A stretch of DNA of 64,000 nucleotides from an uncultured Eubacterium sp. (GTDB taxonomy: Bacteria; Bacillota; Clostridia; Lachnospirales; Lachnospiraceae): the NCBI GenBank assembly GCA_910586225.1, contig CAJUIL010000011.1:1-64000 (forward strand), given 5' to 3'. Made by a program: the position numbers and the translations under genes. The notes beneath the pieces were generated by a model. It had not been told where the DNA came from and did not search any database. It worked only from the letters and a program-made list of their open reading frames with translations. Shown in pieces: positions 26,311-34,959 of the stretch; position 1 is the stretch's first letter, and every line of letters begins with the position of its first letter.

Positions 26311-27325
26311 TTTTATAGAAATGTCCAAATACGCTGGGATGCGGGAGGATCTTGTGCAGGCAGGCGGCGGAAATTCTGCATACAAGATAAGTAGGGAGCG
26401 TATGGCGATCAAGGCATCCGGATATCAGCTTGCGGATGTGCGTGCAGATCAAGGCTATGCCATTGTCAATCCGCAGGTTATCCGAAATGCTTTCTTAAAC
26501 GGAGCAGAGCTAGAAGGTATGACCGAAGCGGATGCTAAGGAAATTTTGGCACAGGCATTTTTAGAGGGGGAGCGGCCATCTATTGAAACGTTTTTGCATG
26601 CCGTCTCAGGCAGGTATTCGCTGCATACGCATCCGATTGTTGTTAATATCCTGACCAGCCGCGCGGGTGGTATGGATATGCTGCAGGAAATGTTTCCAGA
26701 GGCACTTATGGTTCCCTATGCGACGCCAGGGGTGGAGCTGGCGAAGGTGTATTTTAAAAAATACCAGCAGCACGGGAGAGGTATCTCTGTGGTGTTTTTG
26801 CAGAACCACGGTTTGTTAGTCAGTGCGGAAACGGCAGATGAGGCAATGGAAAAAACAGAGCATACAGTCAGGCGGATTGAAGAGCATCTGAACATGGATA
26901 TGTCGGCATACCATGCGGTTACGCAGCTGTACCACGCGTATAAGGACGGGATCATATGGCGGGTGACTGACCAGAATGTAAAGCAGGCGCAGGAAGTACT
27001 CGGCAGGGTTTGGGACAGTGCTTTTTGCCCGGATTGCGTCGTTTTTCTTGGAAAGCGGATGTTTGATGCCGGTAACAGATTAGACGGAAAAGAACTGGAT
27101 CGATTTCGGGCTGCGTATGGAGAACCGGCTGTGATCGCATATCAAAAAGAAATCTATCTTCATGCGCCGTCGGTCAAAAAGGCGCTGGAAATGCAGAGCG
27201 TGTTAAGCTTTAGCGCACAGGTTATGCTGGCAAACGCTGGGCATGAATGCCATATGCTATCTCGGCAGGAGCAGGATTTCCTTTTGGGATGGGATGCGGA
27301 AAAATATCGTAAAAATATCAGATAA
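26303..27325 (+). CDS. Class II aldolase/adducin family protein
   Basis: 340 aa from ATG 26303, chosen because GGAG lies 9 bases upstream (an in-frame ATG at 26288 lacks a site). The zinc-binding His pair is seen in SLHTHPIVVN, a third His in FLQNHGLLV, and the phosphate-binding GGGNSAYK region at about residue 24. The family covers fuculose-, rhamnulose- and ribulose-phosphate aldolases and epimerases. It overlaps the previous gene by 8 bp. Next to two nucleotidyltransferases it probably makes or rearranges the sugar that is then activated, rather than serving catabolism. Confidence 0.83.
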   Translation: MNNFIEMSKYAGMREDLVQAGGGNSAYKISRERMAIKASGYQLADVRADQGYAIVNPQVIRNAFLNGAELEGMTEADAKEILAQAFLEGERPSIETFLHAVSGRYSLHTHPIVVNILTSRAGGMDMLQEMFPEALMVPYATPGVELAKVYFKKYQQHGRGISVVFLQNHGLLVSAETADEAMEKTEHTVRRIEEHLNMDMSAYHAVTQLYHAYKDGIIWRVTDQNVKQAQEVLGRVWDSAFCPDCVVFLGKRMFDAGNRLDGKELDRFRAAYGEPAVIAYQKEIYLHAPSVKKALEMQSVLSFSAQVMLANAGHECHMLSRQEQDFLLGWDAEKYRKNIR

Positions 27326-27337
27326 CAGGAGAATAAA

Positions 27338-28114
27338 ATGAAGATCATTATACCAATGACCGGGTATGGTTCCAGGTTTGCCGCGGCCGGATATAAGGAG
27401 CTAAAGCCGTTCATCAGTGTACAGGGACGGCCGATGATACAGTGGATTGTCGAAGGAATGTATCCTGGTGAAGAGGATATTTTGTTTGTGTGCAGGAAAG
27501 AGCATCTGGATACGATCGCGGATATGGAAAAACGGCTGTATGCCATTGCGCCTGCGGCAAAGATTTATGCGGTTGATGACTGGGTAAAAAAAGGCCCTGT
27601 CTATGATGTGCTATGTGCGGCAGAGTGGATCGGGGACGATGAGCGGTGTATTATAAATTATTGTGATTTTTATATGGCGTGGGATTATAAGAGGTTTGCA
27701 AAAGAGGTAGTGGATAGAGATTGTGACGGATGCGTTCCATGCTACAGCGGCTTTCATCCGCACCTGATGATCCGGAAAAATTATTACGCTTCCTGTCTGA
27801 CCGATGAAAAGGACGACCTGATCGAGATCAGAGAAAAGTATTCGTTTGAGAAGGACAAGACGAAAGCAAGGCATTCGCCAGGCGTGTATTATTTTAAGAC
27901 AGGAGGGTTATTAAAAGAATATTGCAGGAGGCTGGTAGATAGTGGACAGACTTTAAACGGAGAATATTATGCCAGCCTGCCATATAATTTTATGGTGCGG
28001 GATGGTCGTAAAGTCTGGGCACCGGTAAATGTGGACAAGTTTTGTCAATGGGGGACGCCGGAGGATTTACGGGATTATCTGTTTTGGACGGAATGCGTGA
28101 GGGGGTTTGTGTGA
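27338..28114 (+). CDS. Sugar-phosphate nucleotidyltransferase
   Basis: 258 aa. Opens with IIIPMTGYGSRFAAAGYKELKPF, a variant of the nucleotidyltransferase signature (GxGxR...PKpl), with the catalytic Lys in KELKPF. NYCDFYMAWD supplies the metal-binding Asp. It transfers a nucleotide to a sugar or polyol phosphate to make the activated donor. It is followed, with a TGATG overlap, by a second enzyme of the same fold, so the two may activate different substrates or form a heteromer. Confidence 0.82.
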   Translation: MKIIIPMTGYGSRFAAAGYKELKPFISVQGRPMIQWIVEGMYPGEEDILFVCRKEHLDTIADMEKRLYAIAPAAKIYAVDDWVKKGPVYDVLCAAEWIGDDERCIINYCDFYMAWDYKRFAKEVVDRDCDGCVPCYSGFHPHLMIRKNYYASCLTDEKDDLIEIREKYSFEKDKTKARHSPGVYYFKTGGLLKEYCRRLVDSGQTLNGEYYASLPYNFMVRDGRKVWAPVNVDKFCQWGTPEDLRDYLFWTECVRGFV

Positions 28115-28932
28115 TGAAGATTGTGATACCGATGGCTGGTGAGGGGCAGCGTTTTTGGGACGGCGGCTTTAGAGTGCATAAGCCGGCGATACCTACGACA
28201 GACAGAAGGAGTGGAAAGGAATATCCAATGGTTGTTTGTGCGGCGATGGATCTGCCAGGTGTTCTTGCGGATGGGAGCAACCTTATTTTTATCGACCGGA
28301 CCTTTCATAAGGCTGACGGCGTGGAACAAAGGATCCTGCAATGTTATCCGAAGGCTTGCTTTATTACCACAGAGCAGCTGACAGAAGGACAGGCATGTAC
28401 CTGCTTGCTGGCAAAAGAAAAAATTGACCAGGAAGAATCGCTGCTGATCGCGGGCTGTGATAATGGAATGGACATGGATGAAGAGCGCTTCCTTAAGCTT
28501 ACGAAAGCGTGTGACGTCGTGGTATTTACATATCGGCATCAGGATACGGTTTTGGATCATCCGGATGCATATGGATGGGTGGACGCAGATGAGGACGGCA
28601 GGATCCGGAGACTTTCTGTGAAAAAAGCGCTTTCCGATACACCGATGGAGGATCATGCGGTTACATCAGCGTTTTGGTTTCGGCATGGCAGTGATTTTGT
28701 GAAAGCAGCGGAGAAGATGATTGCGGAAAATGACAGGGTCCATCATGAGTTTTATGTGGATAAGGTCATCTGCCATGCCATAGAGCTTGGGATGGACGCA
28801 AGGGTTTTTGAAGTAGACAGATATCTTGGGTGGGGAACGCCGAAGGACTATGAGGAATATATGGAGACTGTCCGTTATTGGAAGGAGTTTGTGAACAGCG
28901 ATGCATTTTTGCCGGGGAGACAGAAGATATGA
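28114..28932 (+). CDS. Sugar-phosphate nucleotidyltransferase (second)
   Basis: 272 aa; the ATG at 28114 overlaps the stop of the previous gene (TGATG). Starts KIVIPMAGEGQRFWDGGFRVHKPAIPT with the family's glycine-rich loop and Lys; AGCDNGMDMD is the metal-binding region. Similar in size and fold to its neighbour (start IIIPMTGYGSRF) but too different for a recent duplication. The set of aldolase, two nucleotidyltransferases, kinase domain and HAD phosphatase in a row suggests a dedicated route to an unusual nucleotide-activated sugar or polyol. Confidence 0.82.
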   Translation: MKIVIPMAGEGQRFWDGGFRVHKPAIPTTDRRSGKEYPMVVCAAMDLPGVLADGSNLIFIDRTFHKADGVEQRILQCYPKACFITTEQLTEGQACTCLLAKEKIDQEESLLIAGCDNGMDMDEERFLKLTKACDVVVFTYRHQDTVLDHPDAYGWVDADEDGRIRRLSVKKALSDTPMEDHAVTSAFWFRHGSDFVKAAEKMIAENDRVHHEFYVDKVICHAIELGMDARVFEVDRYLGWGTPKDYEEYMETVRYWKEFVNSDAFLPGRQKI

Positions 28933-31016
28933 TACGGGATTGGGGGGGGGGTAAAACATATGCTTCGATCGACAAGTATCATATTTTTATCGTAATTATG
29001 GCATCGGTGAAGCTGCTGCTGATGGGATTGTTTTCCTCAGACTATCAGAACGAGTTTTTTATGCCGTTTGCGGTATGGTTCATCGAGCATGGAGGCAATC
29101 CGTATGAACATTTTATGAATGAGGGTATTCGCGCGTTTCCATATCCGCCTGTCATGCTGCTTCTGGAATCGGCAGGAGCGGCGCTTGTAAAGCTGTGCGG
29201 CGGAAATTCCGTATTTATGAGCAGCCTGCTGTTTAAGCTGCCTTGCCTTTTCATGGACTTTTTAGGCTTACACTTTCTTGTAAGGCTGTTCCCGCTAAAG
29301 CGGCGGTATGCGGCTGTTGTCTGGTTTGCGTCTCCGGTTGTTTTGTATGCGGTTTATATGCATGGGCAGCTGGATTTGATACCGACTGTGTTTTTGCTTG
29401 GTTCTGTGTATTTTATTTCTTCCAAGGATAAGCATCGGAATCTCAAAGGAATGCTGTTTTTGATCCTGGCTTTATTATCAAAGCTGCATATTCTGGCAGC
29501 GCTGCCGCTGATGCTTTTGTATTTGTATAAAAGAGACGGGCTATCTAAAACGGTAGGTTTTGCGGCAGGTTCTCTGTTTGGAATGCTTGTGGGAATGGCG
29601 CCGTTTTTATCCGATGGTTTTTGCCGGATGGTTTTATTTAATGAGGAGCAGCGAGCGGTTACCTATTCTGCCTTGCGTTTTGCTTCGGTAGAGGTATATG
29701 CGGTGATCGCTGCTGCGGTTGTTTTATATATGTCTGCGTTTCGTGTGAACATGATCAACCGCAATCTGCTATTCAGTATGTGCGGCATGATATTTGCAGT
29801 ATTTTTGATCTTGTGCCCTCCGATGCCAGGCTGGTATGTCTGGGTGCTGCCGTATATTACTTTTTTTTTCATGGATGTGGACATGGAGCGGTATAAAAAT
29901 ATTGCGATCTATATGTTTTTGAATCTGTTGTACTTACTGTATTTTGTGTTTTTCCACAGCCGGGATATGACGGATCTATATGTGCTTGCGGTCGATCTGT
30001 CGTGTCTAAAGATCAGCAGCCCTGTATGGAGAAATATCATATTTACGATGCTCACAGGCGCTTTGGTTTATATAGTAGGTTCCATGTACCGGCTTGGGAT
30101 TACGAGCAATTCTTATTATAAAAGAAAGAACATCCCGTTTACGATTGGCGTTGCCGGAGACAGCGGAACGGGGAAAAGTACCTTTATCGCACTTGTAAAG
30201 CAGGCATTGGGCGCTGAAGATGTGCTCTATATTGAAGGAGATGGAGATCACAGATGGGAGCGCGGTAATGCACAGTGGCAGGAGTTTACGCATTTAAATC
30301 CAAAGGCGAATTACCTGTACCGTCAGGCGCGGGATTTACGGCAGCTGCGTTTGGGGAATGCAGTAAGGCGTGTGGATTATGATCATGATGCTGGAATATT
30401 TACGGATGCTAAAAGGATCCGGCCAAAAAGCTATGTCATGCTGTGCGGACTTCATGCTATGTATCTGCCGCAGACAAGAAAGTATTTAGATCTGAAAATT
30501 TATATGGATGTGGATGAAAACCTTCGGCGGCATTGGAAAATACAAAGAGATATGGAGCACAGAGGGTATTCCAAAGAAAGCATCCTGCGCCAGATAGAGG
30601 AACGCGTACCGGATGCAGTGAAATACATATATCCGCAGAAACAATATGCAGACATACTGATCTGCTATTATGACAATACCTTACAGGAGGACGTAGGGCA
30701 GGCGCATACAGATAAGATCAGCCTGCGTATGACGGTTAGTGCGGCGATGGATGTAGAAGCCTTGGTGGATGAACTTGGGATGTATGGAATGATGGTATCC
30801 CATGACTATTCGCAGGATTTAAGAAAACAGACGATAGAAATAGATGCAGAAGAATTGGGCAGGAATGTGCTTGCGGCTGAGGCGATTGCAGGAAGGATCA
30901 TACCTCAGCTGGAAGAGATTACAAAAGAAACGTTTGTTGTGGATAACGATATGGACGCTGTGGTTGTACTGATGCTGTTCCTGTGTATCAGTAGTAAAAT
31001 GCGTGGAGAAATTTGA
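28929..31016 (+). CDS. GT87-like membrane glycosyltransferase fused to a uridine-kinase-like P-loop domain; G10 tract at the start
   Basis: 695 aa. ATG at 28929, overlapping the previous stop by 4 bp; GGGGAG lies upstream. Residues 15-390 contain about ten membrane segments with the GT87/DUF2029-like pattern FMPFAVWFIEHGGNPYE...FPYPPVMLL. Residues 400-575 are a soluble P-loop kinase: Walker A GVAGDSGTGKST (about 407-418), YIEGDGDHRWER, and YMDVDENLRRHWKIQRD, close to uridine kinase/phosphoribulokinase. Residues 580-695 are a further soluble domain. Codons 5-8 lie in ten consecutive G (28942-28951), so a one-base slip would abolish translation almost at the start. Confidence 0.82.
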   Translation: MIRDWGGGKTYASIDKYHIFIVIMASVKLLLMGLFSSDYQNEFFMPFAVWFIEHGGNPYEHFMNEGIRAFPYPPVMLLLESAGAALVKLCGGNSVFMSSLLFKLPCLFMDFLGLHFLVRLFPLKRRYAAVVWFASPVVLYAVYMHGQLDLIPTVFLLGSVYFISSKDKHRNLKGMLFLILALLSKLHILAALPLMLLYLYKRDGLSKTVGFAAGSLFGMLVGMAPFLSDGFCRMVLFNEEQRAVTYSALRFASVEVYAVIAAAVVLYMSAFRVNMINRNLLFSMCGMIFAVFLILCPPMPGWYVWVLPYITFFFMDVDMERYKNIAIYMFLNLLYLLYFVFFHSRDMTDLYVLAVDLSCLKISSPVWRNIIFTMLTGALVYIVGSMYRLGITSNSYYKRKNIPFTIGVAGDSGTGKSTFIALVKQALGAEDVLYIEGDGDHRWERGNAQWQEFTHLNPKANYLYRQARDLRQLRLGNAVRRVDYDHDAGIFTDAKRIRPKSYVMLCGLHAMYLPQTRKYLDLKIYMDVDENLRRHWKIQRDMEHRGYSKESILRQIEERVPDAVKYIYPQKQYADILICYYDNTLQEDVGQAHTDKISLRMTVSAAMDVEALVDELGMYGMMVSHDYSQDLRKQTIEIDAEELGRNVLAAEAIAGRIIPQLEEITKETFVVDNDMDAVVVLMLFLCISSKMRGEI
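28942..28951 (+). repeat. Homopolymeric G10 tract at codons 5-8
   Basis: Ten consecutive G encode Trp5 (last two bases) to Gly8 (first two bases) of the GT87-kinase fusion protein. It is the longest G run in the window, and its place at the 5' end makes it a typical contingency-locus switch. With ten G the gene is in frame (ON). Confidence 0.92.
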
Positions 31017-31031
31017 GGAGGTGTAGTTCAT

Positions 31032-31583
31032 ATGAAAGAAAAAACGAGAACGGATCATAGAAAGATCAAATTATTTGCCTGGGGGGGGGTACTGGCAGTT
31101 GTATGTTATTTGTGTTTGATAGGAATTTATACGCGGCTGTCCTCTGATCCAATTATTTTTTTTGCATCTGTGGTCATCGCGGTTTTGGCAGCTTTTCTTT
31201 GCTGTATATTTCTTATCAAAAAGGGAGGAGGGATGTTTGATCATTTTACGGTAGCTGTCATAGGTATGGTATATTTTATGGGGATTATATTGCTTGCGGT
31301 TTTTGGACCGACTTTTATTGACCGCAGCATTTCCTACCATATCGCGTTTTATGCTGCAGATACAGGCGAGGTGGATGTGGAAGATATTCGGGATAAATTT
31401 TCTGCTGAAATTTTTGATAAGCGTATCCATGATGCGGTTGTGTCTGGAGCGCTCAAAACAGAGAATGATAAGCTTGTGCCGACATGGAAAGCAAAATGTC
31501 TGGCGGTAATTTTAAAGCCCCTGGGTGAAATTACTGGTTCTTTGGATACTTACCATGTGATAATGGAGGGAGTTGGACATTGA
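31032..31583 (+). CDS. Small membrane protein of unknown function with a G9 tract
   Basis: 183 aa; GAGGAGG precedes the ATG. Three membrane segments (about 14-34, 41-62, 72-95) are followed by a soluble C-terminal part of about 85 residues (SYHIAFYAADTGEVDVEDIRDKF). No family was recognised. Nine consecutive G at 31081-31089 encode Trp17-Val20 inside the first membrane segment, so slippage would stop the protein there. The gene overlaps the next membrane-protein gene by 4 bp and the two may act as a complex. Confidence 0.65.
   Translation: MKEKTRTDHRKIKLFAWGGVLAVVCYLCLIGIYTRLSSDPIIFFASVVIAVLAAFLCCIFLIKKGGGMFDHFTVAVIGMVYFMGIILLAVFGPTFIDRSISYHIAFYAADTGEVDVEDIRDKFSAEIFDKRIHDAVVSGALKTENDKLVPTWKAKCLAVILKPLGEITGSLDTYHVIMEGVGH
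31081..31089 (+). repeat. Homopolymeric G9 tract at codons 17-20
   Basis: Nine consecutive G within the first membrane segment of the small membrane protein at 31032. The frame is open with nine G. Confidence 0.9.
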
Positions 31584-33106
31584 AAGACAGGAAGGTTAGG
31601 GCAGCGTTTTTGATAGCATTGTTATATTTTATTCTGATGCTGAGATTTTATCTTGTAAGGTATTATGTGCCGGATTTTCGATTATATGGAGAATTTGCGA
31701 TCAATGGATATAAGGCGAAAGATGGGTTTTCTTCACTGTTTATATGGATTTCGGGTTTATCGCGGCTTATGCCTGGAGTGATCCATGTACTGTGTCTGGC
31801 GATGCTGGCAGGGGCAGTCTTTCACTTTTTGTATTTTTATATCATAAGCTTTTATGATGGAATCAGAAATTATGTCATTATTGTGCTTATGACAATTTCT
31901 TGTGGCTGCTGGTACTATTTTTATGGAAAGGTTTTTTATGATTTTCCATTTTCTGTATACACCTATAGTGCCGGATTGTGTGTATTTGCAAGAGCGATGA
32001 TAAAGCGCAGAAAAGAAAAGCCGTGGCAGAAAGACTGGTATTTGTGTTGTCTGCTTATGGGGCTTACGCTTTCCTGGAAGCCATATAATATATTTATGCT
32101 GGCAGGTTTCGGGCTGCTGGTTTTGACGAAAGATGAGACGAGAAAGCTATTTTTTGAAGCCATTCAGGAGAGCAAAAAGCTATGGAAGTCTGCGGGTATG
32201 CTTTTGATTGGCTATCTTATGGGGAATTATAATCTGCTGATCAGCCCCAAGGAAACGATGGATGGCATTAAGGCGTATCAGGCAGGCTGCTCGTTTTCGG
32301 CATTCTTGTTTCAAAAAAACAGGGTGATATGGGATCATGTTGGCGACCTGCCTTTTCACATTTCAGTGTACGGCATATTGACGATATTTATAATTTTATT
32401 TTTTTTCCCCATTATGGCCAAACGATGCAGATACATTTTGACAGCATTGATCCTTTGCGGATGCTTTTATTTATATATCGTTTATTTTTCGCCTGGCTAC
32501 ACCTGGCATGGATTTCCGTTTGGGGTGTTTTTGATCACTTATATGATTTTTATAATGAGTGAGGCGACAAAGATCAGTAAAGGGACATATACGGTTTTAG
32601 CAGCGGCGGTTTTTGTGCAGGCAGTTCTTAATTTTGGCGTAAATATTCCGACGCAGCTTTGCTGGTATAAGAATACAGACGAAGCTGTTCAGGTATTGGA
32701 GCAAAAGCAAAATGAGATCTATCAGGATGTGAAGGCAATCATAGGACAACTGGGCGAGCATACGTTTATGATTGATCAGGCCGTAAAGCGTTATAGGATT
32801 ATGCCGTTTGGTACCTTGAGCTTTCAAAAAATGAATCTTGAGCAGACGTATATTGCAGCAAATAATATTGCGTTTGTAAATCCATTGGAATATTCAGATT
32901 ACTGGTCATGGATGGAGATATATAAGGATCCAAAGTATTCTCAGGATCCGAATAGCTGTGAGTATTTCATCTATATTATACCAGATTGTTTTAAACGTAT
33001 GGGAGATGTGGCGGATATCCATTGTCATGATTTCAGAGAACCATACAGTGCAAAAACTGGTGACGGATACAGTATTTACGTGTATCACAATCAAGGTGAA
33101 GAATAG
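31580..33106 (+). CDS. Polytopic membrane protein, GT-C-like
   Basis: 508 aa, TTG start overlapping the previous stop (TTGA), GGAGGG upstream. About ten membrane segments fill residues 8-365, followed by a soluble outer domain of about 140 residues. The first loop (VRYYVPDFRLYGEF) has the acidic residues expected of a GT-C enzyme, and the arrangement helices-then-soluble-domain fits. No diagnostic motif allows a firmer call; a Wzy-like polymerase is an alternative. Confidence 0.6.
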   Translation: MKDRKVRAAFLIALLYFILMLRFYLVRYYVPDFRLYGEFAINGYKAKDGFSSLFIWISGLSRLMPGVIHVLCLAMLAGAVFHFLYFYIISFYDGIRNYVIIVLMTISCGCWYYFYGKVFYDFPFSVYTYSAGLCVFARAMIKRRKEKPWQKDWYLCCLLMGLTLSWKPYNIFMLAGFGLLVLTKDETRKLFFEAIQESKKLWKSAGMLLIGYLMGNYNLLISPKETMDGIKAYQAGCSFSAFLFQKNRVIWDHVGDLPFHISVYGILTIFIILFFFPIMAKRCRYILTALILCGCFYLYIVYFSPGYTWHGFPFGVFLITYMIFIMSEATKISKGTYTVLAAAVFVQAVLNFGVNIPTQLCWYKNTDEAVQVLEQKQNEIYQDVKAIIGQLGEHTFMIDQAVKRYRIMPFGTLSFQKMNLEQTYIAANNIAFVNPLEYSDYWSWMEIYKDPKYSQDPNSCEYFIYIIPDCFKRMGDVADIHCHDFREPYSAKTGDGYSIYVYHNQGEE

Positions 33107-33118
33107 GAGGAACAGTTT

Positions 33119-33808
33119 TTGATCAAGGGAATGGTATTTGATTTGGATGATACGGTTTATGATTATCAAAGCTGCAATCAATATGCAGTAAGCAGATTAG
33201 GGCAGTATTGCATGGATAAGTTTTGCATTCCAAAGAAAGAGTTTGATACGATATATGAAAGGTCTAAGAATATCGTAAAGGAACGGCTGCAGAATACAGC
33301 AGCCTCTCATAATCGTATGCTGTATATGCAGACTTTTTTGGAACAGATGTTACAAAGGCCGGCAGTTTGTGCGCTGGAACTATATCATATTTATTGGGAT
33401 ACGATGTTGAAAGCTATGGAATTATACGATTATGTACTGCCGTTGTTTCGCGAGCTTGTCAGCCAGGGAATACAAATTGCTGTGCTGACAGATCTGACGG
33501 CGCAGATTCAGCATCGGAAAATGATCCGGCTTGGAATTGCAGAATATGTGGATGTACTTGTAACAAGCGAGGAGGCAGGAAAAGAAAAACCGGATCCAGC
33601 CATGTTTGAACTTGTGATCCAAAAATTGCAGCTGCATCCAGAGCAGCTTGTAATGGTAGGAGACAGCTTTGAAAAAGATATAGAAGGCGCAAAGCTGGCA
33701 GGGATGCATGGGATTTTATATAGCAGGGAGAAAGAGGATACGATCATCCGGGAATGTATGGAGTTGATAGGAAATGAGGCGCAGCGGGAGCAAGGTAAAA
33801 AAGGATAA
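33119..33808 (+). CDS. HAD family hydrolase (phosphatase)
   Basis: 229 aa, TTG start with AGGAGG upstream. Motif I FDLDDTVYD (nucleophile Asp8, acid Asp10), motif II LTDLTAQIQ, motif III Lys in EKPDPAMFE, motif IV MVGDSFEKDIEGAKLAG: a complete HAD subfamily-IA phosphatase with a helical cap. In this operon it probably removes the phosphate from a sugar or polyol intermediate before or after the step of the kinase and nucleotidyltransferases; the substrate cannot be read from the sequence. Confidence 0.88.
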   Translation: MIKGMVFDLDDTVYDYQSCNQYAVSRLGQYCMDKFCIPKKEFDTIYERSKNIVKERLQNTAASHNRMLYMQTFLEQMLQRPAVCALELYHIYWDTMLKAMELYDYVLPLFRELVSQGIQIAVLTDLTAQIQHRKMIRLGIAEYVDVLVTSEEAGKEKPDPAMFELVIQKLQLHPEQLVMVGDSFEKDIEGAKLAGMHGILYSREKEDTIIRECMELIGNEAQREQGKKG

Positions 33809-33809
33809 A

Positions 33810-34208
33810 ATGAAAGAGAGCAAAACAAGGATACAAGAAATACAGAGATTTCTTGTGGGAGGCGGCAGTGCGGTGATCGCAGATTATGTTGTTTACCAGC
33901 TGCTCTTGTCTGCAGGGTGGACGCTGACACTGGCGAAATCAGTATCTTATGTGTGCGGGGCTGCCATAGGCTTTGTGATCAATAAGCTCTGGACGTTTGA
34001 AAGCAGAGGATATGCTGGGACAGAGATTGTGAAATATGCGGTCTTATATGCGGTATCTGCGTTTGTAAATGCAGCGGTAAACAAAGGTGTAGTTAGAATT
34101 GTGCGGTATGAGATAGCCGGTTTTATCTGTGCGACGGGAGTCAGTACAGTCATGAATTTCTTTGGACAGAAATTTATGGTATTTCGCAAAAGAGAAAGAA
34201 CAGAATAA
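33810..34208 (+). CDS. GtrA family membrane protein
   Basis: 132 aa from ATG 33810, preceded by AAAGGAT (an upstream in-frame ATG at 33774 overlaps the HAD gene and is the alternative). Four membrane segments, with the family pattern RFLVGGGSAVIADYVVYQLLL at the start and FVINKLWTFES in the loop. GtrA proteins are thought to flip polyprenyl-phosphate-linked glucose or related sugars across the membrane. The GT2 that would make this donor follows directly. Confidence 0.88.
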   Translation: MKESKTRIQEIQRFLVGGGSAVIADYVVYQLLLSAGWTLTLAKSVSYVCGAAIGFVINKLWTFESRGYAGTEIVKYAVLYAVSAFVNAAVNKGVVRIVRYEIAGFICATGVSTVMNFFGQKFMVFRKRERTE

Positions 34209-34248
34209 ACATGATGATAACTAAGGATGTGAAATCGAAAGGAGTCTG

Positions 34249-34959
34249 ATGGCCATGAAATTATCAATCGTAGTACCATGCTATGATGAGGCTGAAAATA
34301 TCCCTCTCATATTGAAACGCTTTCAAGCTGCTATCCACAGAGCTGACATCGAAGTGATACTTGTGGATAATGGCTCCAGGGATAATACACAGGATGTCCT
34401 GGCGGCGCTTTTGCCGAAATATTCTTTTGCCAAAAGTATCTATGTAAAGGTGAACCGGGGATATGGTTATGGTATTGTACAGGGACTTAAGGTATGTCAG
34501 GGCAAGTTTATAGGATGGACGCACGCGGATATGCAGACAGATCCGGCTGATCTGCTAAAAGCATTACATATCATTGAAAAATACCATGAGGACGAGATGC
34601 TGTTTGTAAAAGGAACTAGGTTCGGACGACCTTTGTCAGACCGAATTTTTACGGTTGGCATGAGTATTTTTGAGACGGCTTATCTGAGAGCAAAATTACA
34701 GGATATAAATGCACAGCCGAATGTGTTTAGCCGAAAATTTTTCGACACATGGCAAAATCCTCCAAAAGATTTTGCCTTAGACCTATATGCTTTCTATATG
34801 GCGCAAAAGCAAAATTTGAAGATCAGGCGGTTTCCGGTTGTGTTTCCACAGCGCATACACGGGGCGTCGCATTGGAATCACGGGCTGGCCGCAAAAGGGA
34901 GATTTATAAAAAGAACGCTTGTATTCAGCAGGAAATTAAAGAAGGGAGGAATCTGCTGA
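34249..34959 (+). CDS. Glycosyltransferase family 2, polyprenyl-phosphate sugar synthase type
   Basis: 236 aa; AAAGGAG precedes ATG GCC ATG. LSIVVPCYDEAENIPLIL start, VDNGSRDNT, WTHADMQTDP with the DXD-like motif, and QRIHGASHWNHG near the C-terminus: the dolichol-phosphate-mannose-synthase-like GT2 group, here without C-terminal membrane helices. It would load a sugar on undecaprenyl phosphate; GtrA then flips it and GT-C enzymes of the operon use it outside. Confidence 0.87.
   Translation: MAMKLSIVVPCYDEAENIPLILKRFQAAIHRADIEVILVDNGSRDNTQDVLAALLPKYSFAKSIYVKVNRGYGYGIVQGLKVCQGKFIGWTHADMQTDPADLLKALHIIEKYHEDEMLFVKGTRFGRPLSDRIFTVGMSIFETAYLRAKLQDINAQPNVFSRKFFDTWQNPPKDFALDLYAFYMAQKQNLKIRRFPVVFPQRIHGASHWNHGLAAKGRFIKRTLVFSRKLKKGGIC

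Noticed and set aside
29861-29869. T9 run in the GT87-kinase fusion gene as another slippage site
   Set aside because: It encodes a Phe run in a membrane helix, where T-rich codons are expected; T runs of this length are common in such genes, unlike the G runs.
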